Shown one piece after another: positions 38,013 through 47,421 of a stretch of 64,000 bases of DNA (within the stretch, counting starts at the first letter, position 1; each line of letters begins with the position of its first letter). The translations under genes and the position numbers were made by a program. Below the pieces are notes generated by a model. The model was not told the DNA's origin. It did not search any database and was given only the letters and a program-made list of their open reading frames with translations. Source of the DNA: Pollutimonas sp. M17 (GTDB lineage: Bacteria; Pseudomonadota; Gammaproteobacteria; Burkholderiales; Burkholderiaceae_B); assembly GCF_025836975.1 (NCBI RefSeq), contig NZ_CP107548.1:930001-994000 (forward strand), read 5' to 3'.

Positions 38013-39224
38013 ATGTACTCCTTCAGGTTTTATTTGAAATTGGCGGGCGCGGCGGCGCTGGCCACCGCGAGCGCCGCGGTTGCGGCCCAGGATGCCATCA
38101 AGATAGGCGAGCTGAACAGCTACAAGACCCAGCCCGCATTCCTGGAACCGTACAAGAAGGGCATGGAGCTGGCGGTCGAGCAGATCAACGCGGCGGGCGG
38201 GGTCAACGGCAAGCCGCTGGAACTGATCGTGCGCGACGACAATTCCAATCCGGGCGATGCCGTGCGGGCCGCCGAAGAGCTGCTTACGCGCGACAAGGTC
38301 GATGTGCTGACCGGCACCTTCCTGTCGCATATCGGCCTGGCGGTCACCGATTACGCCAAGCACAAGAAGCAGTTCTTCCTGGCCAGCGAGCCGCTGACGG
38401 ACAAGATCGTCTGGGCGGACGGCAATCGCTATACCTATCGCCTGCGCAATTCCACCTATATGCAGGTGGCCATGCTGATACCGGCCGCCGTCAAGATGAA
38501 CAAGAAGCGCTGGGCCATCGTCTATCCCAATTACGAATACGGGCAATCCGCGGTCGCCACGTTCAAGACGCTGCTGAAGCAGGCCCAGCCGGACGTCGAG
38601 TTCGTTGCGGAGCAGGCCACGCCCCTGGGCAAGATCGATGCGGGCAATGTCGTGCAGGCGCTGGCCGACGCGCGGCCCGAAGCCATGTTCAATGTGCTTT
38701 TCGCCACCGACCTGGCCAAGTTCGTGCGCGCCGGAACGCAGCGCAATTTCCTCAAGGACCTTCCGGTGGTCAGCATGCTGACCGGCGAACCCGAATACTT
38801 GGATCCGCTGGGCGCCGAGGCGCCCGTGGGCTGGGTGGTGACCGGCTACCCCTGGTACGCCATCGACACGCCGGAGCACAATGCCTTTCTCAAGGCCTAC
38901 CAGGAACGCTACGACGACTATCCGCGCCTGGGCACCATTGTCGGCTACAACGCCATCCTGTCGCTGGCGGCCGGGATCGGGAAGGCGGGCTCCACCGAAA
39001 CGGAAGCATTGATCCAGGCCTTCAAGGGCCTGGAAGTCGATACGCCTTTCGGGCGCATCAAATACCGCGGAATCGATCATCAGTCCACGATGGGCGCCTA
39101 TGTGGGCACGGTGGCCGTCAAGGACGGCAAGGGCATCATGACCGATTTCACTTACGTCGATGGAGCCAGCGTACAGCCGACCGACGATCAGGTCAGGCAG
39201 TGGCGGACCGCGCCGGCCGACTAA
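38013..39224 (+). CDS. HAAT operon 3: substrate-binding protein
   Basis: About 403 residues from ATG 38013, where a Sec signal peptide begins (hydrophobic core about 9-25, ending VAAQ); a frame to 37959 would put 18 residues before it. The mature part begins IKIGELNSYKTQPAFLEPYKKG and has ELIVRDDNSNPGDAVRAAEEL and IVYPNYEYGQSAV, a type-I binding protein of the branched-chain type. A typical terminator hairpin separates it from the permease gene. The facing gene block encodes indolepyruvate:ferredoxin oxidoreductase, so aromatic amino acids are a candidate ligand (inference). Confidence 0.88.
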   Translation: MYSFRFYLKLAGAAALATASAAVAAQDAIKIGELNSYKTQPAFLEPYKKGMELAVEQINAAGGVNGKPLELIVRDDNSNPGDAVRAAEELLTRDKVDVLTGTFLSHIGLAVTDYAKHKKQFFLASEPLTDKIVWADGNRYTYRLRNSTYMQVAMLIPAAVKMNKKRWAIVYPNYEYGQSAVATFKTLLKQAQPDVEFVAEQATPLGKIDAGNVVQALADARPEAMFNVLFATDLAKFVRAGTQRNFLKDLPVVSMLTGEPEYLDPLGAEAPVGWVVTGYPWYAIDTPEHNAFLKAYQERYDDYPRLGTIVGYNAILSLAAGIGKAGSTETEALIQAFKGLEVDTPFGRIKYRGIDHQSTMGAYVGTVAVKDGKGIMTDFTYVDGASVQPTDDQVRQWRTAPAD

Positions 39225-39235
39225 CTTCCAGGGCA

Positions 39236-39260
39236 GCGGCGCCTGAAGGCGCCGCCTTTT
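39236..39260 (+). terminator. Attenuator hairpin between binding protein 3 and its permease
   Basis: GCGGCGCC (39236-39243), loop TGAA, GGCGCCGC (39248-39255), then CTTTT. A classical intrinsic terminator placed inside the operon and ending 5 bases before the next start codon, so it should both limit read-through and affect translation of the permease. Confidence 0.75.
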
Positions 39261-39264
39261 CCGC

Positions 39265-41148
39265 ATGCACCTTACCGGTTTCATCGTTCAGTTCCTGAAC
39301 GGCTTGGCAGAGGCGTCATCCCTTTTCCTGGTGGCGGCCGGGCTGTCGCTGATTTTCGGCGTCAGCCGCATCGTCAATTTCGCCCACGGCTCCCTGTACA
39401 TGCTGGGCATATACATTGCCTACTCGCTGGTTCAGCACTGGGGGCAGGGGCCGCTGGGCTTCTGGGCCAGCCTGCTGGGCGCAGCCCTCATCGTGGGGCT
39501 GCTGGGCGCCCTGGTCGAAGTGATCTTGTTGCGCCGCATATACCGGGCGCCTGAAATGTTCCAGCTTCTGGCCACCTTCGCCCTGGTGCTGGTGTTCAAC
39601 GACATGGCCCTCTGGCTGTGGGGGCCGGACGACCTGCTGGGTCCGCTGGCCCCGGGGTTGAACGGCTCCCTGCAGGTTTTCGATCGCTACCTGCCGGTGT
39701 ACGACCTGGTGCTTATCATCACGGGGCCGGTGGTGCTGCTGGCCTTATGGCTGCTGCTGACGCGCACCCGATGGGGCACGCTGATACGCGCGGCCACCCA
39801 GGACCGTGAAATGCTCGGCGCCCTGGGCGTGAACCAGGCCTGGCTCTTTACCGGCGTGTTCGCATTGGGCGCCTTCCTCGCGGGCCTGGGCGGGGCGGTG
39901 CAGATTCCCCGCCAGCCCGCCAGCCTGGGACTGGACCTGAGCATTATTGGCGACGTATTCGTGGTGGTCGTGGTGGGCGGCATGGGCTCGATACCGGGGG
40001 CTTATCTGGCGGCGCTGATCATCGCCGAGCTCAAGGCCCTGTGCATCGCGCTGGGCGTGGTCGACATCGCCGGCGTCAGCGTGGCTTTTCCCAAGCTGAC
40101 CCTGGTGGTCGAGTTCATATTCATGGCGTTCGTGCTGGTGTTCAGGCCCTGGGGCCTGCTGGGCAAGCCCTTGGCATCCGTCCGCCACGCCGGCCAGCCG
40201 GATGCTCCGCTGCGCGCGCCCGGCCCGGCCTTCACGTGGTCCGCGTTGTTGCTGCTGGCGGCCTTTGCCCTCTTGCCCAGCCTGGCCGGTGTCCTGCCCT
40301 ACGCCCCGGTACTGGCCCAGGACATGCTGATTTCCGTGCTGTTCGCCGTCAGCCTGCATTTCATGATGGGGCTGGGCGGCATGCCGTCCTTCGGCCATGC
40401 GGCCTATTTCGGGGTCGGCGCCTATGCCGCGGCGCTGCTGTTCAAGTCGGCCGGCCTGGGCATGGCGGCATCGCTGTTTTCGGCGCCCCTGGCCGCCGGC
40501 CTGGCCGCCGTCGTTTTCGGCTGGTTCTGCATACGCCTGACGGGCGTGTACCTGGCCATGCTGACCCTGGCTTTCGCCCAGATCGTGTGGTCCATAGCCT
40601 ATCAGTGGGACGCGGTCACGGGCGGGTCCAACGGCATTGTCGGAATCTGGCCCGAGGCCTGGCTGTCGGGCGATGCGTATTACTACTTTACGCTGGCGGT
40701 GGTCGCCGCCGTGATCGTCATCGTGCGCCGCATGGCCTTCGCGCCATTCGGGCATGCCTTGCGCGCGGTGCGCGATTCGGCCTTGCGCGCCGACGCCATC
40801 GGCCTGAACGTGAAGGGCATCCAATGGGCCGCCTTCATCGTGGCCGGCCTTCTGGCAGGCCTGGCGGGCGCGCTGTATGTGTTTTCCAAAGGCAGCACCT
40901 CGCCCGAGGTCATCACGGTGGGCAAGTCGGTCGATGGGCTGGTCATGGTGCTGCTGGGCGGCATCCAGAGCTTGTCCGGGCCCGTCGTGGGCGCGGCCGG
41001 CTTTACCTTGCTGCAGGACTATTTCGTTGGCATCACCGAATACTGGCGCGCCCTGTTCGGCGCGGTGATCCTGCTCATCGTCCTTGCCTTTCCACAGGGA
41101 ATCGCCGGCTATGCCGGCATGTTGATGCAGCGGCGGAGGACGGCATGA
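39265..41148 (+). CDS. HAAT operon 3: fused LivH-LivM permease
   Basis: 627 residues joining both permease halves. Residues about 1-295 are LivH-like (LFLVAAGLSLIFGVSRIVNFAHGSLYMLG, VVVVGGMGSIPGAYLAALI, closing FRPWGLLGKPL). After a linker (about 300-320) residues about 321-627 are LivM-like (FGHAAYFGVGAYAAALLF, CIRLTGVYLAMLTLAFAQIVW, GGIQSLSGPVVGAAGFTLLQDYF). One chain therefore forms the whole channel. The start ATG has no visible Shine-Dalgarno and follows the attenuator hairpin directly. It overlaps livG by 4 bases. Confidence 0.93.
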   Translation: MHLTGFIVQFLNGLAEASSLFLVAAGLSLIFGVSRIVNFAHGSLYMLGIYIAYSLVQHWGQGPLGFWASLLGAALIVGLLGALVEVILLRRIYRAPEMFQLLATFALVLVFNDMALWLWGPDDLLGPLAPGLNGSLQVFDRYLPVYDLVLIITGPVVLLALWLLLTRTRWGTLIRAATQDREMLGALGVNQAWLFTGVFALGAFLAGLGGAVQIPRQPASLGLDLSIIGDVFVVVVVGGMGSIPGAYLAALIIAELKALCIALGVVDIAGVSVAFPKLTLVVEFIFMAFVLVFRPWGLLGKPLASVRHAGQPDAPLRAPGPAFTWSALLLLAAFALLPSLAGVLPYAPVLAQDMLISVLFAVSLHFMMGLGGMPSFGHAAYFGVGAYAAALLFKSAGLGMAASLFSAPLAAGLAAVVFGWFCIRLTGVYLAMLTLAFAQIVWSIAYQWDAVTGGSNGIVGIWPEAWLSGDAYYYFTLAVVAAVIVIVRRMAFAPFGHALRAVRDSALRADAIGLNVKGIQWAAFIVAGLLAGLAGALYVFSKGSTSPEVITVGKSVDGLVMVLLGGIQSLSGPVVGAAGFTLLQDYFVGITEYWRALFGAVILLIVLAFPQGIAGYAGMLMQRRRTA

Positions 41149-41921
41149 GCCTGCTTCGGGTCAATGGCCTGACCAAGAATTTCGGCGGCAACAAGGCGGT
41201 GGACGCGATCAGCTTTCAATTGCGGGCCGGCGAGCTGCTGGCGCTGATCGGACCCAACGGCGCGGGCAAGTCGACCACCTTCAATATGGTGGGTGGGCAA
41301 TTGCGGGCTTCCGCAGGGTCGGTGCAGTTCGACGGCGTCGAACTGCTGGGCCTGCCTACGCGCAAGATTGCACGCCTGGGCGTGGGGCGCACATTCCAGA
41401 TCGCCGCCACCTTCGCGTCCCTGACCGTGCTGGAGAATGTGCAGGCGGCTTTGCTGTCCCACCACCGCAGGGTCTATTCGTTCTGGCGTTCCGCCTCGTC
41501 GCTGTACCGGGACGAGGCCATGCGCTTGCTGGATCAGGTCGGCATGGCGGAGCAGGCCGGCCGCGCATGCAGCGAACTGGCCTATGGCGACGTAAAACGG
41601 GTGGAACTGGCCATGAGCCTGGCGGGCGACCCGCGCCTGCTGCTGATGGACGAGCCAACCGCCGGCATGGCGCCCGCCGAGCGCAATGCGCTCGTCAGCC
41701 TGGTCAAGAGACTGGTCGCGCAGCGGAATATGGCGGTCCTGTTCACCGAGCACAGCATGGACGTGGTGTTCGCCTATGCCGACCGCGTGATCGTGCTGGC
41801 CCGGGGCCAGCTGATTGCGGAAGGCAGCGTCGACGAGGTGCGCCGCCATCCCAGGGTCCAGGAGGTGTATTTCGGAACAGGCCGGACCTTCCAGGCGGAA
41901 ACCGGAGGCGCCGTGCCATGA
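41145..41921 (+). CDS. HAAT operon 3: LivG-type ATPase
   Basis: 258 residues from the ATG that overlaps the permease stop (CGGAGGA is just upstream). Walker A GPNGAGKST (about 37-45), signature LAYGDVKRVELAMSL (about 145-159), Walker B LLLMDEPTAGMAP and H-loop TEHSMD. A longer in-frame reading back to 40041 lies inside the permease gene and is not real. Confidence 0.93.
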   Translation: MSLLRVNGLTKNFGGNKAVDAISFQLRAGELLALIGPNGAGKSTTFNMVGGQLRASAGSVQFDGVELLGLPTRKIARLGVGRTFQIAATFASLTVLENVQAALLSHHRRVYSFWRSASSLYRDEAMRLLDQVGMAEQAGRACSELAYGDVKRVELAMSLAGDPRLLLMDEPTAGMAPAERNALVSLVKRLVAQRNMAVLFTEHSMDVVFAYADRVIVLARGQLIAEGSVDEVRRHPRVQEVYFGTGRTFQAETGGAVP

Positions 41922-42679
41922 ACCTTCCAAGCGCGACATCGCATCGGGCCGAGCATGAGCCGCTGCTGTCGGTCGCGGGCCTGAACGCATGGTACGGAGC
42001 CGCCCATATACTGCACGACGTCGGCCTGAAGGTGGGCCGGGGCGAGGTCGTGGCCTTGATGGGGCGCAACGGAGCCGGCAAATCGACCACCCTCAAGGCC
42101 ATCATGGGGCTGCTGCCGCAGCGCCAGGGAGAGGTCGAGTTCATGGGGCACGGCCTGCAAAAAAGGCAGGCCTACGAGGTTGCGCGTCTGGGACTGGGCT
42201 ATGTTCCAGAGGATCGGCGCATTTTCACGGACCTGACCGTCATGGAGAACCTGGCGACGGGCCGCCAGCCCGACCGGACCTGGCCCGACGGCAGCCCGGG
42301 GCTGAACTGGTCGCTGGATGCGGTGTTCGATCTGTTCCCGCATCTGGCGGGCATGCGCCATCGCCTGGCCGGCTCGCTGAGCGGCGGCGAGCAGCAGATG
42401 CTGACGGTGGCGCGAACCCTGATGGGAAATCCGTTTTGCCTCTTGCTGGATGAACCGTCCGAAGGCGTGGCGCCGCTGATCGTGGAGCAGATGGCCGACA
42501 TGATCCTGGCCTTGAAGGCCAGGGGGGCCAGCGTGCTGCTGTCCGAGCAGAACATCCATTTCGCGCAGCTGGTGTCGGACCGCGCCTACGTGCTGGAGAA
42601 GGGCGCGATCCGCTACGCCGGCGCCATGGCCGAACTGGCCGCCAACGACGAGGTGCGCAGCGCCTATCTGGCGCTTTGA
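41918..42679 (+). CDS. HAAT operon 3: LivF-type ATPase
   Basis: 253 residues, ATG overlapping livG by 4 bases. A 16-residue N-terminal extension precedes the usual LLSVAGLNAWYGAAHILHDV. Walker A GRNGAGKST, signature LSGGEQQMLTVARTL, Walker B CLLLDEPSEGVAP and SEQNI. Last gene of the operon; convergent with the oxidoreductase gene. Confidence 0.93.
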   Translation: MNLPSATSHRAEHEPLLSVAGLNAWYGAAHILHDVGLKVGRGEVVALMGRNGAGKSTTLKAIMGLLPQRQGEVEFMGHGLQKRQAYEVARLGLGYVPEDRRIFTDLTVMENLATGRQPDRTWPDGSPGLNWSLDAVFDLFPHLAGMRHRLAGSLSGGEQQMLTVARTLMGNPFCLLLDEPSEGVAPLIVEQMADMILALKARGASVLLSEQNIHFAQLVSDRAYVLEKGAIRYAGAMAELAANDEVRSAYLAL

Positions 42680-42690
42680 TCTGCATGGTC

Positions 42691-42727
42691 CGCGGGCCTG
42701 CGGCCGCGCTGCGGCGACAGGCCCGCG
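42691..42727. terminator. Hairpin between convergent livF3 and oxidoreductase genes
   Basis: CGCGGGCCTG (42691-42700) and CAGGCCCGCG (42718-42727) are perfectly complementary over 10 bases around a 17-base GC-rich loop. No T run is present on either side; termination in both directions is plausible but unproven. Confidence 0.45.
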
Positions 42728-42745
42728 CGGCCCGCAACGGAGCGG

Positions 42746-45700
42746 CTAGGCCACCCGCCCCAGCGGCTCCGCGTTCCGGTAGCTGTCCAGCAGCTGCGAC
42801 CGCCGCGCCTGGGCCGCCTGCAGGTTTTTTTCCTTCACATGGCCGAAGCCCCGGATGTCCTGCGGAAGATTGGCCAGCTCGATGGCCACGGCCAGCCTGC
42901 CCTCCGTGAGGCAGGCGTCGAACTCGTTGATCAGGGCAAGATAGTCGTCGATCAGCTGGCGTTCCTGGCGGCGTTCGGCGGTCCGTCCGAACACGTCCAG
43001 AGCGGTGCCCCGCAAACCTTTCATGCGGGCCAGCGCCTTGAATACCGTCATCACCCAGGGGCCGTATTTTTTCTTGACCAGCTCGCCCTTGTCGTTGCGC
43101 TTGGCCAGCAGCGGCGGCGCCAGATGGAAGTGCAACCGATAGTCCCTCCCGGGTTCGCCCGCGAACTGCGCGCGCAGCTTTTCCGTGAATGCGGGATCCG
43201 TATAAAGCCGGGCGACTTCATACTCGTCTTTGTAGGCCATGAGCTTGGCCAGGTTCACAGCCACCGCGCGCGTCAGGCGCAGGCCTTTGCCCGACGCCAG
43301 GCCGGACTCTTTGGCACGTACCCGCTCCACCGCCGCCGCATAGCGGCGCGCGTAGGCCGCATTCTGGTATCCGGTCAACCACTGGATGCCGCGTTCGACG
43401 ACGGCGTCCAGGGTCTCGGGCATGGCGATGATTTGCGCGGGCGTGTCGGCCTTGCCCATGTCCGGCGCAATGGCCGCCACGCCATGGTGCGCGGCGGCGC
43501 GGCCCCACTCGAAGGCCGACAGGTTTTTTTCCACCATGACGCCGTTCAGTTCGATGGCGCGCCGCAGGCTTTCGCCCGAGAGCGGTATCCAGCCCTTCTG
43601 CCATGCATAGCCCAGCAGCAGGGGGTTGGCATAGATGGCGTCGCCCAGCAGATGCACCGCCAGGGCATTGGCATCCAGGACCTCGCAGCCTTCGCCCATG
43701 GCCTCGGCCAAGGTGGCGTGGGCCGCGGCGTCGGGGAAGCGCCATGACGGGTTCCTGATGAAATCGGCGGTCGGAATGGGCGCGCTGTTGATGGCGGCGC
43801 GGGTCGTGTCCTTGCGCACCTTCGACAGAACCTCGGCCGAGGTGGTGACGATGGCGTCGCAGCCTATGATGACCTGGGCTTCGCCGGTTGCAATGCGGGT
43901 CGCGTGCAAGTCGTCGGGATGCCGGGCGATCTGCACATGGCTGAGCACCGCGCCGCCTTTCTGCGCCAGGCCGGCCATGTCCAGCACGGTGACACCCTTG
44001 CTTTCGAGATGAGCCGCCATGCCCAGCAGGCCGCCTATGGTGACCACGCCGGTGCCGCCTATGCCGGTGACCAGGATGCCGTAGGGCCCGTCGATGGCCG
44101 GTATGCGGGGGGCGGGCAGGCCGGTGTCCGGTGCGCTGGCCGCCTTGGACTCTTGCGGCAGCGGTTTCTTCAGCTGCGCGCCTTCGGCGGTGATGAAGCT
44201 GGGGCAGAAGCCATTGACGCAGGAAAAATCCTTGTTGCAGGAGGACTGGTTTATCTTGCGCTTGGTGCCCAGGGGCGTTTCCAGCGGCTCGACCGACAGG
44301 CAGTTGGACTTGACGGAGCAATCGCCGCAGCCTTCGCAAACGGCGTCGTTGATGAACACCCGGCGCGCGGGATCGGGGTAGGCGCCGCGCTTGCGTCGGC
44401 GCCGTTTCTCGGTGGCGCAGGTCTGGTCGTAGACCAGCACGGTGGTGCCTTCGGTTTCACGCAGTTCGCGCTGCACGCGGTCCAGTTCGTCGCGATGGTA
44501 CACGGGCGCATTGCCGGCCAATGCGATGCCTTTGTATTTTTCGGGCTCGTCGGTGACGACCACCACCTTCCTGGCCCCTTCGGCCTGTACCTGCGCGATC
44601 ACGTCCGTCACCTTGAGCACGCCGTCCACGGGCTGGCCGCCCGTCATGGCAACGGCGTCGTTGTACAGGATCTTGTAGGTGATGTTGGCGTTGGAGGCGA
44701 TGGCGGCGCGAATGGCCAGGATGCCGGAATGGAAGTAGGTGCCGTCGCCCAGGTTGGCGAATACATGCGTTTCGCTGGTGAAGGACTTCTGTCCTATCCA
44801 GGCCGCTCCTTCGCCGCCCATATGGCTGAAGGTTTCGGTCTTGCGGTCCATCCAGATGGCCATGTAGTGGCAGCCGATGCCGGCCAGCGCGCGCGAGCCT
44901 TCGGGCACATTGGTCGAGGTATTGTGGGGGCAGCCCGAACAGAACCAGGGCTTGCGGTCGATGGACGCGGCCGGTGACTGGAGTTCGCGTTCCTTGGCGT
45001 CGATGATGGCGACGCGGGCCGTGATGCGCGCGCGCAGCTCGGCCGGCAGCTCGGTCTTTTCCAGCCGGCGGGCGATGGCGCGCGCGATCAGGGCGGGCGA
45101 CAGTTCGCCGCGCGCGGGCAGCAGCCATTGTCCGCGCGGCACCGACCATTCGCCGCCGGCGTTGTCCTTCTCGTCGAACTTGCCGTACACCTTGGGACGC
45201 ACGTCGTCGCGCCAGTTGTAGAGTTCTTCCTTCAGCGCGTATTCCAGGATCTGGCGTTTTTCCTCGACCACCAGTATTTCTTCCAGTCCGGTGGCGAATT
45301 CGCGGGCATCCTGCGCATTAAGGGGCCAGACACAGCCCACTTTCATCAGGCGTATGCCCAGCTGCGCACAGGCGGACTCGTCCAGCCCCAGGTCGGCCAG
45401 CGCCTGGCGGGTGTCCAGGTAGGCCTTGCCGGCGGTCATGATGCCGAAACGCGGGCGGGGCGTATCGATGACGATGCGGTTCAGCTTGTTGGCGCGCGTA
45501 TAGGCCAGGGCCGCGTACCACTTGTAGTCGATCAGCCGCGCTTCCTGGGCCAGCGGCGGATCGGGCCAGCGTATGCCCAGTCCATCGGGCGGCAGCACGA
45601 AGTCTTCGGGAATGACGATGCGTGCGCGGTCGGGATCGATGTCCACCGAAGCGGTAGATTCCACCACCTCGGTGACGCACTTCATGGCCACCCACAAGCC

Positions 45701-46309
45701 CGAGTAGCGGCTCATGGCCCAGCCGTGCAGGCCATAGTCCAGGTATTCCTGCACATTGGACGGGTAGAGCACCGGAATGCCGGCCGCCAGAAGATCGTGT
45801 TCGGACTGATGGGCCACGGTGGACGATTTGGCTCCGTGGTCGTCGCCGGCCAGGACCAGGACCCCGCCGTGCCGGGACGTGCCGGCCGAGTTCGCATGCT
45901 TGAAGACGTCCATGGAGCGGTCCACGCCCGGCCCCTTGCCGTACCACATGCCAAAGACGCCGTCGCGCGTGGCGTCGGGGTAAAGAGTGACTTGCTGCGT
46001 GCCCCAGACGGCCGTGGCGGCCAGGTCTTCGTTCAGCCCCGGCTGGAACACGATGTCGTGATCGCTCAGATGCGACTTGGCTTTCCAGAGCGCTTGGTCC
46101 AGCGCGCCCAGCGGAGAGCCGCGGTATCCCGAGATGAAGCCGGCGGTGTTCAGGCCGGTGCGCTGGTCCCGGGCTTTCTGCAGCATGGGCAGGCGCACCA
46201 GGGCCTGGGTGCCGCTCATGTAGGCGCGGCCCTTTTCCAGCGTGTATTTGTCGTCGAGGGATACTTGGGCAAGCGTCGATAGCGCCGCCTGATCGAGGGG
46301 AGCATTCAT
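42746..46309 (-). CDS. Indolepyruvate:ferredoxin oxidoreductase, fused alpha/beta subunits
   Basis: 1187 residues, the single-chain form of IorAB. It decarboxylates aryl pyruvates oxidatively to the arylacetyl-CoA with thiamine diphosphate and reduces ferredoxin. Residues about 1-430 are the pyrimidine-binding and transketolase-like part (FISGYRGSPLGALDQAL), about 455-600 the ThDP-binding part (CSGCPHNTST, MGGEGAAWIGQ, GDGTYFHSG), about 655-690 a Cys cluster CEGCGDCSVKSNC for Fe-S, and about 730-950 the gamma/beta-like domain (ILVTGIGGTGVVTIGGLLGMAA). The C-terminal 200 residues are the extension seen in proteobacterial fused forms. It has its own divergent LysR and faces HAAT operon 3. Confidence 0.92.
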   Translation of the reverse strand: MNAPLDQAALSTLAQVSLDDKYTLEKGRAYMSGTQALVRLPMLQKARDQRTGLNTAGFISGYRGSPLGALDQALWKAKSHLSDHDIVFQPGLNEDLAATAVWGTQQVTLYPDATRDGVFGMWYGKGPGVDRSMDVFKHANSAGTSRHGGVLVLAGDDHGAKSSTVAHQSEHDLLAAGIPVLYPSNVQEYLDYGLHGWAMSRYSGLWVAMKCVTEVVESTASVDIDPDRARIVIPEDFVLPPDGLGIRWPDPPLAQEARLIDYKWYAALAYTRANKLNRIVIDTPRPRFGIMTAGKAYLDTRQALADLGLDESACAQLGIRLMKVGCVWPLNAQDAREFATGLEEILVVEEKRQILEYALKEELYNWRDDVRPKVYGKFDEKDNAGGEWSVPRGQWLLPARGELSPALIARAIARRLEKTELPAELRARITARVAIIDAKERELQSPAASIDRKPWFCSGCPHNTSTNVPEGSRALAGIGCHYMAIWMDRKTETFSHMGGEGAAWIGQKSFTSETHVFANLGDGTYFHSGILAIRAAIASNANITYKILYNDAVAMTGGQPVDGVLKVTDVIAQVQAEGARKVVVVTDEPEKYKGIALAGNAPVYHRDELDRVQRELRETEGTTVLVYDQTCATEKRRRRKRGAYPDPARRVFINDAVCEGCGDCSVKSNCLSVEPLETPLGTKRKINQSSCNKDFSCVNGFCPSFITAEGAQLKKPLPQESKAASAPDTGLPAPRIPAIDGPYGILVTGIGGTGVVTIGGLLGMAAHLESKGVTVLDMAGLAQKGGAVLSHVQIARHPDDLHATRIATGEAQVIIGCDAIVTTSAEVLSKVRKDTTRAAINSAPIPTADFIRNPSWRFPDAAAHATLAEAMGEGCEVLDANALAVHLLGDAIYANPLLLGYAWQKGWIPLSGESLRRAIELNGVMVEKNLSAFEWGRAAAHHGVAAIAPDMGKADTPAQIIAMPETLDAVVERGIQWLTGYQNAAYARRYAAAVERVRAKESGLASGKGLRLTRAVAVNLAKLMAYKDEYEVARLYTDPAFTEKLRAQFAGEPGRDYRLHFHLAPPLLAKRNDKGELVKKKYGPWVMTVFKALARMKGLRGTALDVFGRTAERRQERQLIDDYLALINEFDACLTEGRLAVAIELANLPQDIRGFGHVKEKNLQAAQARRSQLLDSYRNAEPLGRVA

Positions 46310-46385
46310 CGGGGCAGTCTCCTGTGCAAGTGTCGTTCTGCTTATCGGCTTAGTGTATGAGCTTGGGTCGATATCGTAAAATCAA

Positions 46386-46412
46386 ATTTTCAGCTATCAG
46401 GTATTTGAAAAT
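46386..46412. promoter_or_regulatory. Inverted repeat between oxidoreductase and LysR genes
   Basis: ATTTTCA (46386-46392) and TGAAAAT (46406-46412) are inverted repeats 13 bases apart in the 106-base divergent spacer, ending 3 bases before the LysR start. Such a spaced palindrome fits a LysR auto-control site. Confidence 0.5.
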
Positions 46413-46415
46413 CAG

Positions 46416-47372
46416 ATGAAAAGCGAGGTGACTCTGCGGCAGTTCCGCTACTTCATCGCCGCGGCGACCTCGGGGCAGTTTTCCAGCGCGGCGGTGGCCG
46501 AGCATGTGTCCCAGTCGGCCATCACCAGCGCCGTGCAAAGCCTGGAGCGGCAATTGAAAGTCCAATTGTTCGAGCGGCTACCGCACGGAGTGGTGCTGAC
46601 GCCCGAGGGCCAGGTATTTTTTCATCATGCGCGCCACGTCATGGATTCGGTCAACGACGCCATGCGGCATGCCAGCCTGCTGCCGCAGTCTGCAAAGGGC
46701 ACCATACGCCTGGCGGCCACCTATACCGTGCTGGGCTATTTCCTGCCGGATCTCCTTAGCCGCTTCAAGCGCAGCTATCCCCAGGTCGAGATCGACCTGG
46801 TCGACATGGACAGGGCCGCGCTGGAGTCCGCCCTGGCAGAAGAAAGCATAGACCTGGGCATAGGACTGCTGTCCAATATCGGCCGGCAGGACGACTATGG
46901 CCACCGGCTGCTGGTGCGTTCCCGGCGCCGGGTCTGGACGGGGGCGTCCCATCCGCTGGCACGCCAGACCATCGCCACGCTGGAGGACATCGCCGCTCAT
47001 CCCTACATCATGCTCACGGTCGACGACGCCGACGCGGCGGCGTTGCGCCACTGGCCCGATACACCGGCTTTGCAGGTGGCCATGCGCACCAGCTCGCTCG
47101 AGGCCTTGCGCGGCCTGGTGGCCTACGGTTTCGGCGTATCGATATTGTCGGATCTGGTCTATCGGCCCTGGTCGCTGGAGGGCAAGAAAATCGTGGCGAT
47201 ACCGATATCCGATCCGGTGGCTCCCATGGACGTGGGGCTTTTGTGGCCGCGCGGCAAAGAGCCCGCCGGCCTGGTCGATGTCTTTCGCCAGTTCCTGATT
47301 CACGCCTGCGAAAGCGAAGGGCAAGGCATGCCGGCCGCGCCCTCTTCGCGGGCAGGCGCCCGCCCGCGCTAG
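46416..47372 (+). CDS. LysR-family regulator of the oxidoreductase
   Basis: 318 residues. HTH at about 18-45 (SGQFSSAAVAEHVSQSAITSAVQSLERQL), effector domain with IRLAATYTVLGYFLPDLLSRF (about 94-114) and the hinge region VAYGFGVSILSDLVYRPWSLEG (about 233-254), a CynR/NAC-like layout. Divergent from the indolepyruvate oxidoreductase gene, so its control of that gene is likely. The C-terminal tail is Pro/Ala/Arg-rich. Confidence 0.9.
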   Translation: MKSEVTLRQFRYFIAAATSGQFSSAAVAEHVSQSAITSAVQSLERQLKVQLFERLPHGVVLTPEGQVFFHHARHVMDSVNDAMRHASLLPQSAKGTIRLAATYTVLGYFLPDLLSRFKRSYPQVEIDLVDMDRAALESALAEESIDLGIGLLSNIGRQDDYGHRLLVRSRRRVWTGASHPLARQTIATLEDIAAHPYIMLTVDDADAAALRHWPDTPALQVAMRTSSLEALRGLVAYGFGVSILSDLVYRPWSLEGKKIVAIPISDPVAPMDVGLLWPRGKEPAGLVDVFRQFLIHACESEGQGMPAAPSSRAGARPR

Positions 47373-47421
47373 GCGGGTTCCAGGGCAGGGCTCTTTTCGA
47401 GTCCTGCTGGCGAGCGTTTTC

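Noticed and set aside
35140-38037. Very long open frame (965 codons) on the plus strand
   Set aside because: It runs antisense across the TerC start, the PfpI gene and the whole LtaS-like gene; its translation is Gly/His/Gln/Val-rich and low in family features, as expected of a GC-rich shadow frame.
38013-39260. Possible CRISPR or tandem repeat structure
   Set aside because: No regularly spaced direct repeats are found here or anywhere in the window; the only repeat is the attenuator hairpin.
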